From DATFMP01 sp035266845 (GTDB lineage: Bacteria > SAR324 > JACQKK01): DNA of 64,000 nucleotides. The stretch lies in the NCBI GenBank assembly GCA_035266845.1, contig DATFMP010000033.1:1-64000 (forward strand), in the 5' to 3' direction. The position numbers were made by a program, and so were the translations under genes. Each line of letters opens with the position of its first letter. Positions within the stretch are counted from its first letter, which is position 1. Under the pieces are notes generated by a model. That model was not told the origin of the DNA. It saw only the letters and a program-made list of their open reading frames with translations, and searched no databases. This document shows positions 39,183-47,296 of this stretch, one piece after another.

Positions 39183-40409
39183 ATGGATGCGAAACGAATT
39201 GCGGGCTTGAGAGCGCACCTGATTGCGCTCTTTGTGGCCTTGGCGCTGATCGTGATTCCGTTCGCCGTGCCTTCGTTCAGCGGTGGCGCATCGGACGGCT
39301 GGAGCAAGGCGCAGGCCGAAACGCAGGAAACCGGCGGACGCCAATACAAAGGCGGTGCCGGCAAGGGTGGTAGTGGCGAGGTCACCAAGGGCAAGGGCGG
39401 CAGCCAGGGCTCGAGCGGTCATCTCTCCACGGGCGGCGCACCGGGCGATATCGGCGCAGCCGCAGAGGAAGGCGACGAGGGCGACGGCCCGGAAGATTCG
39501 GACCGGCCGGCCTGGGCAGGCCCGGGTCGTGACGGCAAGCCGGGCAGCGGTTCGCACGGCAAGCCGGGCGCCGCGGGCAGCAATCGTGGCGACATCTATG
39601 GCGACCTGTGGGTGATCCTGCGGGATGCCAACGGTGTGCCGATTCTGACGCCCGAAGGCTGGGTGCAGCCCATTGATGCGGAAGGCAACCTGATTCCGCT
39701 GGACGAGGAGGGTGCACCGCTGGATGAAACGCTGACGGTCGAAGTCACCTTCAGCCGCCTGAGCGTGGGTCGCTCGCCGCAGAAGGTGCTGGATCGGCAG
39801 CTCACCGAGGTCATCGACCTGCTGAACGCCGCTTCGGCGGTGACGTTGGACGCGGCAGGCCGGTTGTCGATCACGGTGGATGGGGTCACGTCGACCATCG
39901 ACTCGCCGCTGGCGAACCTGGCGCTGTATACGACGCTGATGAACACGGGCTCGCTGCCCGGCCTCACCGCGTCGGATGAGGTGCTGGGTGCGTTGACGAG
40001 CCTGAAGGACGGGACGCTGACCGTGGAAGACCTTAAGATCGCAGCATCCTTCCTGGCGGCGGCGGCCGACAAGACGACGGGCGTGACGGTGGACACGGTG
40101 GTCTACATGAACACCATTCTGGACCTCAACGGCACGATCGTGCTGCCGACCGGTGACAAGTATGTGGACTACTCCACGTTCACCTACGACCGCGAGGCCG
40201 CCTACAGCAGCACCATGGTAACGGTGCTGGTGCAGAACCCCGACGGTAGCTGGACGCCCACCACGGTGAGCCTGTACGAGGCGGTGTTCGACAGCACCCC
40301 GTACGTCTCGTCCGATGGTGGGGTGGATGGATTCGCGGCGGCTGTGGACGACTCCCGGGCCGTGATCGAGTTCATCCATGAGTACGAAGTTCCGACCTCG
40401 ACCCAATGA
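39183..40409 (+). CDS. Exported protein of unknown function with Gly/Lys-rich region
   Basis: A 408-residue protein that I do not recognise. A signal peptide or N-terminal anchor (residues 8-35) is followed by a low-complexity Gly/Lys/Ser-rich stretch (about 45-135) that includes collagen-like triplets (GRDGKPGSGSHGKPGAAG). The globular part follows from about residue 138: DIYGDLWVILRDANGVPILTPEGW, then helical LASLKDGTLTVEDL-like stretches and a beta-rich end with YSTFTYDREAAYSST. It sits behind a perfect FNR-type box and next to two other exported proteins. A surface or matrix role is inferred only from export, composition and neighbours. Confidence 0.8.
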   Translation: MDAKRIAGLRAHLIALFVALALIVIPFAVPSFSGGASDGWSKAQAETQETGGRQYKGGAGKGGSGEVTKGKGGSQGSSGHLSTGGAPGDIGAAAEEGDEGDGPEDSDRPAWAGPGRDGKPGSGSHGKPGAAGSNRGDIYGDLWVILRDANGVPILTPEGWVQPIDAEGNLIPLDEEGAPLDETLTVEVTFSRLSVGRSPQKVLDRQLTEVIDLLNAASAVTLDAAGRLSITVDGVTSTIDSPLANLALYTTLMNTGSLPGLTASDEVLGALTSLKDGTLTVEDLKIAASFLAAAADKTTGVTVDTVVYMNTILDLNGTIVLPTGDKYVDYSTFTYDREAAYSSTMVTVLVQNPDGSWTPTTVSLYEAVFDSTPYVSSDGGVDGFAAAVDDSRAVIEFIHEYEVPTSTQ

Positions 40410-40545
40410 CGGGTCGCTGGGTGTAGCAGGCCGCGCGAGCCGCCCAGGGCAGGGCCCCCGCGCGGTTCATCCAGGCGGAGCGGTAGGAAGACGCTCCGGG
40501 AATGGCGCAAGGACCGCGCATTCCATCAACGAGAGGAGGTCAGTC

Positions 40546-41001
40546 ATGTTCAGATGGATCTGGCTTCCCGTGCTGGTCGCCGGGCTGCTGTTCGCAGCCA
40601 TGCCCGCCCAGGCGCGGGAGCCATACGACGAGGCGGTGGCACCACTGGCTGATACGCAGCAGTGGCTCATCGCACAGGACCAGGACCGCGATCGGGATCG
40701 CCTGCGCGACCGCGACCGCATTCATGTGGACGACCTGATGACCGAGCAGGAGCAGCTCCGCTACAGAGAGCGGCTCCGCGCAGCCCAGACCGATGAGGAA
40801 CGGGCGCAGATCCGCACGCAATACATGGAGCAACTGCGTGCCCGGGCGGCTGCCCGCGGCATCACGCTGCCCTCCGAGGTTGCGCCGGATCTGGACAGAG
40901 ACCGGGATCGGGATCGTGACCGCGATCGCGACTATGACCGGGACCGGGATCGGCTCCGGGATCGCGACCGCATCCACACTCCGGGTAGCGCGCGCGGCTG
41001 A
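40546..41001 (+). CDS. Exported protein with Asp-Arg dipeptide repeats
   Basis: A 151-residue protein with a clear signal peptide (LLFAAMPAQA). Two blocks of alternating Asp and Arg, near residues 45-60 and 115-145, flank a helical core: MTEQEQLRYRERLRAAQTDEERAQIRTQYMEQLRARAAARG. The core resembles small periplasmic proteins of proteobacteria that carry a TEQE...ERLRAA...ER pattern; none has a named function that I know. The repeat would be a highly charged but neutral rod or disordered segment. A strong GAGGAGGT ribosome-binding site fixes the start. It lies between the exported protein at 39183 and a barrel protein. Confidence 0.85.
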   Translation: MFRWIWLPVLVAGLLFAAMPAQAREPYDEAVAPLADTQQWLIAQDQDRDRDRLRDRDRIHVDDLMTEQEQLRYRERLRAAQTDEERAQIRTQYMEQLRARAAARGITLPSEVAPDLDRDRDRDRDRDRDYDRDRDRLRDRDRIHTPGSARG

Positions 41002-41173
41002 TGGCCATGCAACGTGACGCAATCCGGGCTTGCAGGGAGGCGCTGACGGACACCCCCGGCGATCGGCAACCGCCGGAGTGCCGCGGCGCCTCTTCGCCTG
41101 TCGTGCGGGCCGGGCGTCATCCACGCCCGGCAGCATGGCCCGCTGCGGCAGGCTTGGCAGAGGAGGAGCAACC

Positions 41174-42154
41174 ATGTGGCGCCACTGGCGATGGGCGTGG
41201 AGGCTGATCCTGCTGCTGGCGTTCGCCGCCGCGCAGGGTGGCGTGGCACGGGCGCAGACGTTCTTTCCCGAGCGGGAGGCCACCTGGCCCGGCTCCCTGC
41301 TCTCCGTGACCATCTCCGACTTCAGCAGCAGCACCGATTCCACCACCACCGCAGGCACGGACAACACCAAGATCGAGGATGACCTGTGGCAGACCAAGGC
41401 CGCCCTGCAGCGGGGCTGGTTCGGCCTGGGCGGCGTGACCGAGCAGCGCTCCTTCACCGAGCGCTCCGGTAGCCTCACCGTCAGCAACGACCGCGAGCTC
41501 GGCGGCGGTTATCTCAGCGGCAATCTCACGGGCCTGCTGACGGAGACCGATCAGCTCTGGCTCGTGCTCAGCGCCGCCAAGCGCACGGACACCTATCGCT
41601 TCGACACGTTCACGCAGGACGTGGCAGACCGCATGCCCCTGCAGGTGGGCTTGGCCTACCGCGTGGGCGTGCTGCTGCTGGGCTACGGCCGCGGCACCGG
41701 GCAGCTCAGCGTGACCGGCCGCGACCCCGGCACGCTCAACCTCGCGCAGGATCTGGACGTGCCGCAATCCACCGCGCTGGTGGGTTTGCTGCTGGGCGAT
41801 CCGGGCGCCTATGGCCTGGACCTCACGCTGCAGCGGCGCAGCCTGAAAGCGACCGTGGGCACGCAGATCTCCCTGGACGAGGCCTGGGAGGAGGAACTGC
41901 GCACGCTGCTGGGCCTGGGCCGCTTCTCCCTCGAATACACGCTGGTGCGCAGCCGCCGCGTGCTGCTGCCGCTCAGCGACAAGTCCAGCCGCGAGCGCCG
42001 CGTCTCCCTGGGCCTGCGGCTGACGCCCAGCTTCTCCCTGGCCGCCTCCCAGCGCTGGGGCCGCGACACGCTGAGCTTCCCGCTGCAGGGCACACCGGCC
42101 ACGGATGCCTTCGAGCGCACCGACACCACCTTCACGTTCCTGTTCACGTTCTGA
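41174..42154 (+). CDS. Predicted outer-membrane beta-barrel protein
   Basis: A 326-residue exported protein with the signal peptide LLLAFAAAQGGVARAQ and alternating hydrophobic strands throughout (GGGYLSGNLTGLL, QLWLVLSAAKRTDTYRF, RRVSLGLRLTPSFSLAASQRW). It ends in phenylalanine (TFTFLFTF), the classical last residue recognised by the BAM complex. I do not know a named family. AGGAGGAG lies 6 bases before the ATG at 41174; longer in-frame starts overlap the previous gene's downstream region. It is the last gene of the envelope island. Confidence 0.8.
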   Translation: MWRHWRWAWRLILLLAFAAAQGGVARAQTFFPEREATWPGSLLSVTISDFSSSTDSTTTAGTDNTKIEDDLWQTKAALQRGWFGLGGVTEQRSFTERSGSLTVSNDRELGGGYLSGNLTGLLTETDQLWLVLSAAKRTDTYRFDTFTQDVADRMPLQVGLAYRVGVLLLGYGRGTGQLSVTGRDPGTLNLAQDLDVPQSTALVGLLLGDPGAYGLDLTLQRRSLKATVGTQISLDEAWEEELRTLLGLGRFSLEYTLVRSRRVLLPLSDKSSRERRVSLGLRLTPSFSLAASQRWGRDTLSFPLQGTPATDAFERTDTTFTFLFTF

Positions 42155-42457
42155 CGCCGCACCGGTGGCGCGGGCGTCCCCGCCCGCGTACGACGCACCC
42201 GGTTGGCTTCGTTTCGCACTCCTGTCCCGACCCGGCCGCCCCCTGCCAATCAGCCACGCCACCCGCCCGGCTGCGATTGGCTCCGTTTCGCAATTTTCTC
42301 CGCGCGGGCCGCAGAGCCCCGCCAGTCGCGGCGTTGCGGCCCCACCAGCATAGCGTAGAAGGACGGCGGGCGCAGCGGACAAAGGCAGACGAATGTGGAC
42401 ATGCACGGTGTCAGCGTGGCGCCACCGGCAGGCTCTGGGACACGCTGCCCGGTGGCT
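42155..42457. other. Intergenic region with hairpin and short direct repeat
   Basis: A hairpin with 8-base arms (42169-42176 with 42181-42188) lies just after the barrel gene and could act as a terminator, though no T-run follows. An 18-base direct repeat with two mismatches (GGTTGGCTTCGTTTCGCA at 42201, GATTGGCTCCGTTTCGCA at 42275) follows. No gene is seen. higA ends here from the other strand. Confidence 0.4.
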
Positions 42458-42778
42458 TCAGCCGTGGACGGGGATGCGCTCCAGTTCGTCCCGCAGGCGC
42501 GGCTCGGCTTGCCACAGGTCGTAAGCCTGTTGCATGCGCAGCCACAGCGCGGGTCCGTTGCCGCAGAACCGGCCCAGGCGCAGGGCCATTTCCACGGTGA
42601 CGGGCTGGTGGCCCGCCATGATCCGGTGCAGGCTCTGCCGAGAGATTCCCAACTGGCGCGCCGCCTCGCTGACGGAGATGCCCAGCGCGGGCAGCACGTC
42701 CTCACGCAGCACCTCGCCCGGGTGCACTGGCGGCATGCGGTGCGACCTGTCGACGACGGTTTCGCGCGGCTGGGTCAT
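42458..42778 (-). CDS. higA: HigA-type antitoxin
   Basis: A 106-residue helix-turn-helix protein of the HigA/VapI group. The N-terminal MPPVHPGEVLREDVLPALGIS and the DNA-binding SEAARQLGISRQSLHRIMAGH are diagnostic, followed by FCGNGPALWLRMQQAYDLW. It neutralises the toxin encoded just upstream and represses the operon. The start ATG overlaps the toxin stop as ATGA, which gives the toxin-first order typical of higBA. Confidence 0.92.
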   Translation of the reverse strand: MTQPRETVVDRSHRMPPVHPGEVLREDVLPALGISVSEAARQLGISRQSLHRIMAGHQPVTVEMALRLGRFCGNGPALWLRMQQAYDLWQAEPRLRDELERIPVHG

Positions 42779-43065
42779 GGGAGCCGTTCTCGATGGTATT
42801 GTTCCAGGTCTACGCGCCAAGCATCGCCGTCGATCCATTCGAAGGTGATGCACCAGCGGCCATTGACGTGGATGGTGTGACGTCGTGGCCTTCCGCGCAG
42901 TCCGTGAAAATTGAAGCCGGGGATATTCAACTCCTCCAGCCGTTCCGCCAAGTGCAGCACGCCAAGGCGGCGGCGGATTCGATCCACCAGGTCCGGCCGC
43001 AGTCGGCTGGGGTCGTCCTCGATGAACAACCGCGCCAAGCCACGGTGGCGGAAGCTCCCGATCAT
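42775..43065 (-). CDS. higB: HigB-type toxin (RelE superfamily)
   Basis: A 96-residue protein with the HigB/YgiU pattern: SFRHRGLARLFIEDD at the start, a middle helix, and the C-terminal PGFNFHGLRGRPRRHTIHVNGRWCITFEW. The basic residues in LRGRPRRH and the final beta-strands match ribosome-dependent mRNA endonucleases. It is co-translated with higA. A good promoter places its -10 box so close to the ATG that the transcript may be leaderless. Confidence 0.92.
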   Translation of the reverse strand: MIGSFRHRGLARLFIEDDPSRLRPDLVDRIRRRLGVLHLAERLEELNIPGFNFHGLRGRPRRHTIHVNGRWCITFEWIDGDAWRVDLEQYHRERLP

Positions 43066-43071
43066 GCCCGC

Positions 43072-43109
43072 AGTGTAACACGAGTCGAGACAGTGTCAAA
43101 CATCATGTT
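43072..43109 (-). promoter_or_regulatory. Promoter and palindromic operator of higBA
   Basis: On the minus strand TTGACA (43099-43094), 16 bases, then TACACT (43077-43072). The predicted start falls on the A of the higB ATG (43065). Two palindromes overlap the elements: AACAT-C-ATGTT (43099-43109) at the -35 side and GTGT-A-ACAC (43073-43081) at the -10. They are likely HigA binding sites. Confidence 0.6.
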
Positions 43110-43260
43110 ACAGGTCCTTCCTGTCGGTATATGGCCACCCCGGCTGCTCGCCCGTGAAGGACTGCCCGCCCCCGCCCTTGGCGGCCGAGCGGTCCGCCGC
43201 CGTGCGCACGTCCGGCACCAGCGGCTTCGGCCGCACCTGGCCGCCCGTCAAGCCAGTCGG
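43108..43260 (-). pseudogene. Possible 3' remnant of a lost gene
   Basis: A minus-strand frame ends in TAA at 43110-43108. Its last 50 codons have almost only G or C in third position, as in the real genes here. The encoded end reads PLVPDVRTAADRSAAKGGGG, then a segment ending TDRKDL. No start with a ribosome-binding site is found, and a stop interrupts the frame near 43385. I do not recognise the product. It may be the tail of a gene cut off upstream. Confidence 0.3.
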
Positions 43261-43535
43261 CAACGCAACCACGCGTAGGGCTTTGGGCAGCGAAGGAACC
43301 CGGCGGTCTGCCCACCGGGAACCCGTGCGCCTATCCAGCGGGGCAGACCCGTCAGCGCTCGGGTGTATAGCAACGCTAAGCTATCGAGCACCGCACAAGC
43401 ACGCAACGAGAACGTCAGGCTTTCCAGCCACCCACCAACACCAACCCCACAGCCCTTCACACGCCCGAGAGCCGCTGCCATGGCGCCCGCAAAGGTGTCG
43501 CGACGATCGCAAAAACACGCCCCGCTCCCCCCGGA
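43261..43535. other. Non-coding region upstream of the hydrogenase promoter
   Basis: Short frames occur on both strands but lack consistent codon bias and ribosome-binding sites. The sequence is less GC-rich than the neighbouring genes toward its right end. Nothing else is seen. Confidence 0.3.
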
Positions 43536-43622
43536 TTGTCCTCCGTCAATCGGCCCGGTTGACCTATGTCACAAGACCGGTTGACCCAAATCAATCCGTT
43601 TCCGCCCGACCGGATCGATAGT
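43536..43622 (+). promoter_or_regulatory. Three tandem FNR-type boxes before the hydrogenase operon
   Basis: TTGTC-CTCC-GTCAA (43536-43549), TTGAC-CTAT-GTCAC (43559-43572) and TTGAC-CCAA-ATCAA (43581-43594) are centred 23 and 22 bases apart, two helical turns each. The last is perfect and lies at a class II distance from GATAGT (43617-43622), a fair -10. The hydrogenase start is about 180 bases further on. Confidence 0.7.
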
Positions 43623-43808
43623 CAACCCTAGGGACACTCATATCCCCCCGCTGTGTACAGCAAAGGTCGATGCTTGGCCGCTTGGCCGCGCGACTGCAAC
43701 AACACCTTCGCTTCCGGGCCCGCCACGCATTCCCGTGCACAACGGGAAGCAGTCGCGTCGACGCCGTCGACGTCCCCACCTCCCTCCCAAGGGCCGGAGG
43801 AGCCGATC

Positions 43809-44906
43809 ATGGAACCGAAACCGCTTACGATGTGGGAGCAGATGCAGTTGCAGGGCTACTCACGTCGCCACTTCGTCCAACTCTGCGGCTGGCTGGCCGC
43901 GGCCGCCGGCATCGAGTACAGCGCCTTGGGCAAGGTGGTGTATGCGCTGGAGACCAAGGCCCGTCCGCCGGTGGTCTGGTATCACTTCCAGGAGTGCACC
44001 TGCTGCAGCGAATCGTTCATCCGATCGTCGCACCCGCTGGTGGCGGACATCGTGCTGGACCGCATCTCGCTGGATTACTCGGAAACACTGCAGGCCGCCG
44101 CCGGCCACCAGGCCGAGGCCGCGCTGCACAACACGCTCACGAAGTACAAGGGCCAGTACCTGATGGTCGTGGAGGGCTCCGTGCCCACCGCCGCGGAGGG
44201 CGCCTACTGCTGCATCGCCGGGCGCTCCGCGATGGATATCGTGCAGGAGGGCGCGGAGGGCGCCAAGGCCATCATTGCCTGGGGAAGCTGCGCCTCCAAC
44301 GGCTGCGTGCAGGCGGCCAGCCCCAACCCCACCTCCGCCACGCCGATGCACGAGCTTCTGCACGGCAAGCCGCTGATCAACGTGCCGGGCTGCCCGCCCA
44401 TCGGCGAGGTGATGGCCGGCGTCATCGTGCACCTGCTGACCTTCGACCGGCTGCCGGAGCTGACGGACACGGGCCGGCCCAAAGCGTTCTACTCGCGGCG
44501 CGTACACGACACGTGCTACCGGCGCCCGAACTTCGACGCAGGGCTCTTCGCCGAATCCTTCGACGACGAGAACGCGCGGCGCGGCTACTGCCTGTACAAG
44601 CTGGGCTGCCGCGGCCCGGTCACGTACAACGCCTGCGGCGTGACCAAGTGGAACGAGGGCACCAGTTTCCCCATCCAGTCCGGCCACCCCTGCATCGGCT
44701 GCAGCGAGGCGGGCTTCTGGGACAACTCTCCGTTCTATCGCCAGCTCCCGTCCTTCCCCGGCTTCGGCATCGAATCCACGGCGGACCGGGTGGGCGCCAT
44801 CGCGGCCATCGCCACGGGCGTGGGCGTGGGCATCCATGCGGTCGCGACGGGCGTCCGGGATGCGCGGACCCGCAAGGCGGACGAGGCGAACAAAGGAGGT
44901 GAGTGA
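43809..44906 (+). CDS. hupS: Uptake NiFe-hydrogenase small subunit (oxygen-tolerant type)
   Basis: A 365-residue Tat-exported iron-sulfur subunit. The twin-arginine signal is YSRRHF (Arg19-Arg20). The proximal cluster has six cysteines: Cys63, Cys65 and Cys66 in ECTCCSE, Cys161 and Cys166 in GSCASNGC, and Cys195 in VPGCPP. The two additional ones (65 and 166) mark the [4Fe-3S] cluster of oxygen-tolerant group 1d enzymes. HDTCYRR, GYCLYKLGCRG, ACGVTKWN and HPCIGCSE bind the other clusters. A C-terminal helix anchors the protein for the cytochrome b. The start at 43809 has GGAGGAG in front; a longer frame from 43653 would hide the Tat signal. It opens the hup-hyp operon behind three FNR-type boxes. 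Confidence 0.96.
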   Translation: MEPKPLTMWEQMQLQGYSRRHFVQLCGWLAAAAGIEYSALGKVVYALETKARPPVVWYHFQECTCCSESFIRSSHPLVADIVLDRISLDYSETLQAAAGHQAEAALHNTLTKYKGQYLMVVEGSVPTAAEGAYCCIAGRSAMDIVQEGAEGAKAIIAWGSCASNGCVQAASPNPTSATPMHELLHGKPLINVPGCPPIGEVMAGVIVHLLTFDRLPELTDTGRPKAFYSRRVHDTCYRRPNFDAGLFAESFDDENARRGYCLYKLGCRGPVTYNACGVTKWNEGTSFPIQSGHPCIGCSEAGFWDNSPFYRQLPSFPGFGIESTADRVGAIAAIATGVGVGIHAVATGVRDARTRKADEANKGGE

Positions 44907-46624
44907 TGGCTACGCGCGTCGTTGTCGATCCCATCACCCGGATCGAAGGCCATCTGCGGATCGAGGCCGAGATCAAGGACGGCCGCATCGTGGATGCCTA
45001 CAGCTCCGGCACGATGGTGCGGGGCCTGGAGATCATCCTGAAGGGGCGTGACCCGCGCGATGCGTGGGCCTTCACGGAGCGCGCCTGCGGTGTGTGCACC
45101 ACGGTGCACGCGCTGGCCTCGGTGCGCACGGTGGAAAACGCCCTGGGCATCACCGTGCCGCCCAACGCGGAACTGGTGCGCAACCTGATGTTCGCCGCCC
45201 AGTACATGCAGGATCACGTGGTGCACTTCTACCACCTGCACGCGCTGGACTGGGTGGATGTGGTGAGCGCGCTGAAGGCCGATCCCAAGGGCACCTCGGA
45301 GATTGCCCGCAGCATCTCGCGCTGGCCCAAGAGCTCGCCCAAGTACTTCCAGGACGTGCAGAACCGCATCAAGGCCTTTGTGGCCAGCGGGCAGTTGGGC
45401 ATCTTCGCCAATGCCTACTGGGGCCACAAGGCCTACAAACTGCCGCCGGAGGTGAACCTGCTGGGCGTGGCGCACTACCTGGAGGCGCTGGACTGGCAGC
45501 GGGAGATCGTGAAGGTGCACGCCATCTTCGGCGGCAAGAACCCACACCCCAACTACCTGGTGGGCGGCGTACCCTGCGCCATCAACACGGAGGAGGTGAA
45601 CGCCATCAATATCGAGCGGCTGGCCGAGGTGGGCACGCTGCTCGATCAGGCGCAGACCTTCGTGGAGCAGGTGTACCTGCCGGACCTGCTGGCCGTCGCG
45701 TCCTTCTACAAGGACTGGGGCGCCATCGGCGGTGGGCTGGAGAACTACCTGGCCTATGGCGACCTGCCCACCAACGGCTACGGCGATCCCGGGCGGTTCA
45801 AGTTCCAGCGCGGCATCGTGCTGGGCCGCAACCTGAACGAGGTGGTGCCCATCGACGCCACGGACCCGGGGCAGATCCAGGAGTTCATCTCGCACTCCTG
45901 GTACGAGTACAGCGACGGCGACCAGGCCGGCAAGCACCCCTGGGTGGGCGAGACGAAGCTCAACTACACGGGGCCCAAGCCGCCCTACGAGCACCTGGAG
46001 GTGGAGCAGAAGTACAGTTGGCTCAAGACACCGCGCTGGAAGGGCCAGCCCATGGAGGTGGGCCCGCTGGCCCGCATGCTGGTTGCCTATGCCGCGGGCA
46101 ACGCGGAGGTGCGCGAGGAGGTGGGCGCGGCGCTGAAGCAACTGCAGGTGCCCGTCGGTGCGCTGTTCTCCACGCTGGGCCGCACCGCGGCGCGGGGCCT
46201 GGAGACCCGCCTGGTGGCGCGCTGGGCCAAGGAGTTCTACGGCCAGTTGCTCACCAACATCAAGAACGGCGACAGCCGCACCTTCGACAACGCGCACTGG
46301 GATCCCTCCACCTGGCCCGCAGAGGCCAAGGGCGTGGGGCTCTCCGAGGCGCCGCGCGGGGCGCTGGCGCACTGGATCGTCATCAAGGACGGCAAGATCG
46401 ACAACTATCAGCTCGTCGTCCCCAGCACCTGGAACGCCTCGCCGCGCGACCCCAAGGGGCAGCGCTCCGCGTACGAGGCCGCCCTGCTGGGCACGCCGGT
46501 GGCCAATCCGGAGCAACCGGTGGAGATCCTGCGCACGATCCACTCGTTCGATCCGTGCATTGCCTGCGCGGTGCACCTGTACGACGAATCGGGCAGCTAT
46601 CGGCACCAGCTCGATGTCTTCTAG
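44906..46624 (+). CDS. hupL: Uptake NiFe-hydrogenase large subunit
   Basis: A 572-residue catalytic subunit that oxidises H2 in the periplasm. Nickel ligands are in ERACGVC (Cys61, Cys64) and in the C-terminal DPCIACAVH (Cys551, Cys554). The 15 residues after His557 should be removed by HupD during maturation. TRIEGHLRIE near the start is conserved. ATG 44906 overlaps the hupS stop and is preceded by AAAGGAGGT. It forms a heterodimer with HupS and is co-exported through Tat. Confidence 0.97.
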   Translation: MATRVVVDPITRIEGHLRIEAEIKDGRIVDAYSSGTMVRGLEIILKGRDPRDAWAFTERACGVCTTVHALASVRTVENALGITVPPNAELVRNLMFAAQYMQDHVVHFYHLHALDWVDVVSALKADPKGTSEIARSISRWPKSSPKYFQDVQNRIKAFVASGQLGIFANAYWGHKAYKLPPEVNLLGVAHYLEALDWQREIVKVHAIFGGKNPHPNYLVGGVPCAINTEEVNAINIERLAEVGTLLDQAQTFVEQVYLPDLLAVASFYKDWGAIGGGLENYLAYGDLPTNGYGDPGRFKFQRGIVLGRNLNEVVPIDATDPGQIQEFISHSWYEYSDGDQAGKHPWVGETKLNYTGPKPPYEHLEVEQKYSWLKTPRWKGQPMEVGPLARMLVAYAAGNAEVREEVGAALKQLQVPVGALFSTLGRTAARGLETRLVARWAKEFYGQLLTNIKNGDSRTFDNAHWDPSTWPAEAKGVGLSEAPRGALAHWIVIKDGKIDNYQLVVPSTWNASPRDPKGQRSAYEAALLGTPVANPEQPVEILRTIHSFDPCIACAVHLYDESGSYRHQLDVF

Positions 46625-46633
46625 GAGGCCGGT

Positions 46634-47296
46634 ATGGCGAGGCTATTCGAGGAGGTCTACGTCTACGAGGCCCCGGTGCGGGCGTTCCACTGGATCAACG
46701 TGCTGTGCGTCGTGACGCTGTTCGTTACGGGGCTCATCATCGGCAATCCACCCGTGTTCCTGGGGCACAACGAGGCGGCGTTCGGGTACTGGTTCGGCAC
46801 GGTGCGCTTCATCCACTTCGCCACTGCGTATATCTTCGTGTGCAACATTGCGCTGCGGCTGTACTGGGCGTTCCGGGGCAACCGCTTCGCGCGCTGGTTC
46901 CGCTACCTCCCGCTGCGCCGGAGCCAGTGGGCGCAGGTGGGCGAGATGGCAAAGCGCTATCTGCTGCTCTCGGGGCGCGGACGAACGATCGTGGGTGCCA
47001 ACGCCCTGGCCGGGTTGATCTACCTGCTGATGTTCCTGGTGGTGATCTTCATGGTCGTCTCCGGCTTCGGCCTGTACGCGGCGGGCAGCGATTCCTGGTT
47101 CCCGCGGCTGTTTGCCTGGATCGTGCCGCTGATGGGCAGCCCTGCCACGGTGCGGCTGTGGCACCACGTGGCGGCATGGATGTTCCCCGTGTTCGCGATT
47201 CTGCACGTGTACCTGGTGTACTTCAATGAGCGCACCGAGCACGGGGGAATCATCTCCACCATGGTCAGCGGGTGGCGCCGCGTGGAATCCCGATGA
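46634..47296 (+). CDS. hupC: Hydrogenase b-type cytochrome subunit
   Basis: A 220-residue membrane protein with four helices and haem-ligand histidines in APVRAFHWINVL, RFIHFATAYIF, LWHHVAAW and FAILHVYLVYF. It takes electrons from HupS to the quinone pool and anchors the hydrogenase. FNERTEHGGIISTMVSGWR at the end is typical of the HupC/HyaC family. It is spaced 9 bases from hupL and overlaps hupD by four bases. Confidence 0.95.
   Translation: MARLFEEVYVYEAPVRAFHWINVLCVVTLFVTGLIIGNPPVFLGHNEAAFGYWFGTVRFIHFATAYIFVCNIALRLYWAFRGNRFARWFRYLPLRRSQWAQVGEMAKRYLLLSGRGRTIVGANALAGLIYLLMFLVVIFMVVSGFGLYAAGSDSWFPRLFAWIVPLMGSPATVRLWHHVAAWMFPVFAILHVYLVYFNERTEHGGIISTMVSGWRRVESR

Noticed and set aside
43103..43621. 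Small frames on both strands upstream of the hydrogenase
   Set aside because: No ribosome-binding sites and inconsistent codon bias apart from the remnant at 43108-43260; the region is better explained as regulatory.
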